Part shown: piece after piece, positions 5,957 through 7,036 of the stretch
How the letters are laid out: each line of letters begins with the position of its first letter
Position numbering within the stretch: position 1 is the first letter of the stretch
Source of the DNA: a candidate division TM6 bacterium UASB124
GTDB taxonomy: Bacteria; Babelota; Babeliae; Babelales; RVW-14
Length of the DNA stretch: 7,036 bases
Direction of reading: 5' to 3'
Assembly: GCA_945872225.1 (NCBI GenBank)
Contig: CAMBZK010000056.1
Span: 1 to 7,036 of the forward strand
Notes under the pieces: generated by a model
The model's input: the letters and a program-made list of their open reading frames with translations, nothing else
Told to the model about the DNA's origin: nothing
The model's database searches: none
Position numbers and translations under genes: made by a program

Positions 5957-6077
5957 AGGTCAAGTTTGCTACGACTAATTTTTTAGCGCCCGCTATTGAA
6001 ACATTGTTTTCCGGCTTTGCTTGTTGACCGAGGGTGGCGTTGATGGCTTTGTACTCCGCGGGTGGGGCACCTACGGC
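5898..6077 (-). other. Out-of-frame C-terminal extension of the 5983-6528 gene (possible frameshift remnant)
   Basis: In the +1 frame relative to the gene, 59 sense codons run from GCC at 6077 to a TAG at 5900-5898, directly after a TAA at 6080-6078. The predicted peptide begins AVGAPPAEYKAINATLGQQ. In its first 40 codons 30 start with a purine, a usual coding signature. In the annotated frame over the tail 15 of 31 do. Dropping one A from the ATAAGCC at 6081-6075 joins the frames as EEI-AVGAPP. The TAG lies between the asnS Shine-Dalgarno and its ATG, the tight spacing typical of an operon. The extension also covers the asnS promoter, which is a point against it. Confidence 0.4.
5936..5963 (-). 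promoter_or_regulatory. asnS: asnS promoter (sigma70-like)
   Basis: TTGACC (5963-5958) and TAAAAT (5941-5936) are separated by 16 nt. Each matches consensus at 5 of 6 positions. Expected initiation near 5929 leaves a leader of about 35 nt before the ATG at 5894. It is the best promoter match I found in the window. Confidence 0.65.
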
Positions 6078-6528
6078 TTATTTCTTCAAAAGTTCTGTTA
6101 GATTCCGCGGTAGGCCCAGCCTCACCGCTTGCTGTAATGTTTTCTTTATACATGCGAAGATGATCTTTTAATGCAGCTAATTCTGCCGCTGGAACATAGC
6201 ATCCTGAGGTCAGTATCTGTGCTTGAACGGCTTCGGGTAAGCATTCTTTGTCTCTGCAGATCCATTGTAAAAACAAGGTGCTTTCTGGGCTTGTGATGTT
6301 TTCTGGGCTTAAAAGTTCGATTGCTGCATCAGCTTTTTCACTAAGAGTTGTGATGCAATCAAACCCTGGGTAAGTCATTAATCGTGTTGTTAACAAGATG
6401 CTGGTTGCTATTGTGCTAGTACCAACTGCCACTGCTATGTAGCAGCATGCGGCGACACTTGCCGGTTTTACTTCTGCTGGTGTCATGAGTGTTATGAGTA
6501 ACAACACACTGAAAAATTTTCTAATCAT
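5983..6528 (-). CDS. Small exported protein of unknown function, C-terminus probably frameshifted
   Basis: 181 residues as read; I do not recognise the family. The N-terminus is a Sec-type signal: MIRKFF then a hydrophobic core at 7-15, with possible cleavage near TPA (18) or KPAS (24). A second hydrophobic segment at about 26-49 could be a membrane span. VAAC (25-28) resembles a lipobox but is too far from the hydrophobic core to trust. The middle part is acidic and Ala/Glu-rich, with Cys58, Cys91, Cys96 and Cys110. From residue 151 the composition changes abruptly to Arg/His/Ser/Gln-rich, while the +1 frame over the same DNA looks more like coding sequence (5898-6077). The likely intended product is about 209 residues. 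The start has AAGG 8 nt upstream (6540-6537). It lies just downstream of a terminator-like hairpin and upstream of asnS. Confidence 0.7.
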   Translation of the reverse strand: MIRKFFSVLLLITLMTPAEVKPASVAACCYIAVAVGTSTIATSILLTTRLMTYPGFDCITTLSEKADAAIELLSPENITSPESTLFLQWICRDKECLPEAVQAQILTSGCYVPAAELAALKDHLRMYKENITASGEAGPTAESNRTFEEISRRCPTRGVQSHQRHPRSTSKAGKQCFNSGR

Positions 6529-6545
6529 GGTTAAAACCTTGGTGC

Positions 6546-6582
6546 AAAATAAGGCTCTCTGTTGATTAGAGAGCCTTATTTT
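6546..6582. terminator. Intrinsic terminator or attenuator between the 6603 and 5983 genes
   Basis: A perfect 15-bp stem, AAAATAAGGCTCTCT (6546-6560) with AGAGAGCCTTATTTT (6568-6582), and a 7-nt loop. On the minus strand it follows the stop of the 6603 gene by about 20 nt and ends in TTATTTT. Only 17 nt separate it from the ATG of the next minus-strand gene (6528), with no room for a promoter between. It therefore may act as a leader attenuator for that gene as well as a terminator. Confidence 0.88.
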
Positions 6583-6602
6583 TAAGTCGAGTCTTACGTT
6601 AT

Positions 6603-7036
6603 TTATTTTCCGCGTTTGGTTTTAGCTTTGCATTGTTTTCTTTGATCTCTGCATAGAGCATCTCTTCCTCCTCTCTCTTTGCATTGGTAGTCAACGTATC
6701 GTTTTTTACCGTGGTCAGTCATTCTCATATCGCCGCCAATCCATGGGCAGTAATGCCTAACCTCAAGCTGTAAGCGCTCAAAGTCTTTTATGTCCATTGC
6801 GACATTATTATCAAGTAGCTCTTCGAAATTATTGACTTTGCGTTGTAACTCTTCGATTTCTGCCGCGATAGTTTCATTTCTGCTTTCAATTGCCTGCCTA
6901 AAAGCCTCATCAAGGTCTGGTTTTACGTGAGATAAAATCGTTTGCATATGCGAGCTAGTAACACTTAACCCTGTTATTACCCCTGCCAGCATGGCCGCTA
7001 TTGTGATAGCCCTAACTCTGGTATCTCGTGGCAGGC
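6603..7036 (-). CDS. Exported or membrane-anchored coiled-coil protein with basic Cys-containing tail (5' end probably outside window)
   Basis: An ATG at 6992 would give 129 residues, but the frame stays open to the window edge. The codons before it (LPRDTRVRAITIAA) complete a signal- or anchor-like segment, RVRAITIAAMLAGVITGLSV. The ATG has no convincing Shine-Dalgarno and no other standard start lies upstream in the window, so the true start is probably beyond 7036. Numbering from the ATG, residues 26-79 are Glu/Leu-rich with a heptad-like pattern (EAFRQAIESRNETIAAEIEE and on), probably a coiled coil. The tail 80-129 is strongly basic with Cys82, Cys104, Cys114 and Cys121 and ends in KTKRGK. 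I do not recognise the family. Export of a basic, cysteine-bearing tail suggests disulfides or binding to an acidic partner, but that is inference. The hairpin at 6546-6582 ends the transcript. Confidence 0.7.
   Translation of the reverse strand, partial: LPRDTRVRAITIAAMLAGVITGLSVTSSHMQTILSHVKPDLDEAFRQAIESRNETIAAEIEELQRKVNNFEELLDNNVAMDIKDFERLQLEVRHYCPWIGGDMRMTDHGKKRYVDYQCKERGGRDALCRDQRKQCKAKTKRGK

Noticed and set aside
6442..6456. Lipobox-like VAAC (residues 25-28) in the 5983-6528 protein
   Set aside because: About ten residues including charged and proline positions separate it from the hydrophobic core, whereas a true lipobox follows the core directly.
1..7036. CRISPR array, insertion sequence, toxin-antitoxin or phage module
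   Set aside because: No regularly spaced direct repeats, transposase motifs, terminal inverted repeats with target duplications, or paired small toxin/antitoxin genes are visible. The recombinase fragment looks like housekeeping XerC.

Overview
This window comes from a bacterium. The coding regions look moderately AT-rich, genes sit on both strands, and there are Shine-Dalgarno starts, sigma70-like promoters and intrinsic terminators. Three small proteins have Sec-type export or anchoring N-termini. They sit beside housekeeping genes and a multidomain fatty-acid activation/acyl-transfer enzyme that could salvage host lipid. That mix fits a reduced, host-associated lineage, and the style recalls Candidatus Dependentiae (TM6/Babeliae). 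The taxon is an inference from gene style, since nothing in the window is diagnostic.

Layout: (1) 1-293, minus strand: N-terminal 97 codons of a XerC-like tyrosine recombinase, running off the left edge. (2) 294-384: divergent intergenic region with a dyad and weak -10 elements. (3) 385-1035, plus: endonuclease III (nth), with all catalytic and iron-sulfur residues present. (4) 1050-1082: strong bidirectional terminator between convergent genes. (5) 1106-1696, minus: small exported or membrane protein of unknown function, with an apparently duplicated hydrophobic module and an 11-residue repeat tail. (6) 1697-2028: a 332-bp gap without a coding gene. It holds four consecutive hairpins (1746-1839) that pair best on the minus strand and carry GAAA and CUUG tetraloops. 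It also holds the promoter side of the next plus-strand gene, with a consensus TATAAT and a perfect 14-bp palindrome. (7) 2029-4500, plus: an 823-residue fusion of acyl-AMP ligase, acyl carrier protein and PlsC-type acyltransferase. (8) 4509-5894, minus: asparaginyl-tRNA synthetase (asnS), converging on the fusion gene with 8 bp between stops. (9) 5895-5982: asnS promoter, plus an 11-bp inverted repeat with one arm over the asnS ribosome-binding site and start. (10) 5983-6528, minus: small exported protein whose C-terminus looks frameshifted. (11) 6546-6582: 15-bp-stem terminator or attenuator. (12) 6603-7036, minus: coiled-coil, cysteine-containing exported or anchored protein, probably cut by the right edge.

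How the genes relate: nth (repair) and xerC-like (chromosome resolution) are independent housekeeping genes. The fusion protein would activate a fatty acid, load it on its own tethered carrier domain and pass it to a glycerolipid acceptor. This is the chemistry of Aas, but with the domains in reversed order and the carrier built in. The 6603 gene, the 5983 gene and asnS lie in tandem on the minus strand, separated by a terminator/attenuator and by the asnS promoter. The most interesting signals are the fusion architecture, the structured minus-strand leader, the inverted repeat over the asnS start and the disrupted C-terminus of the 5983 gene.
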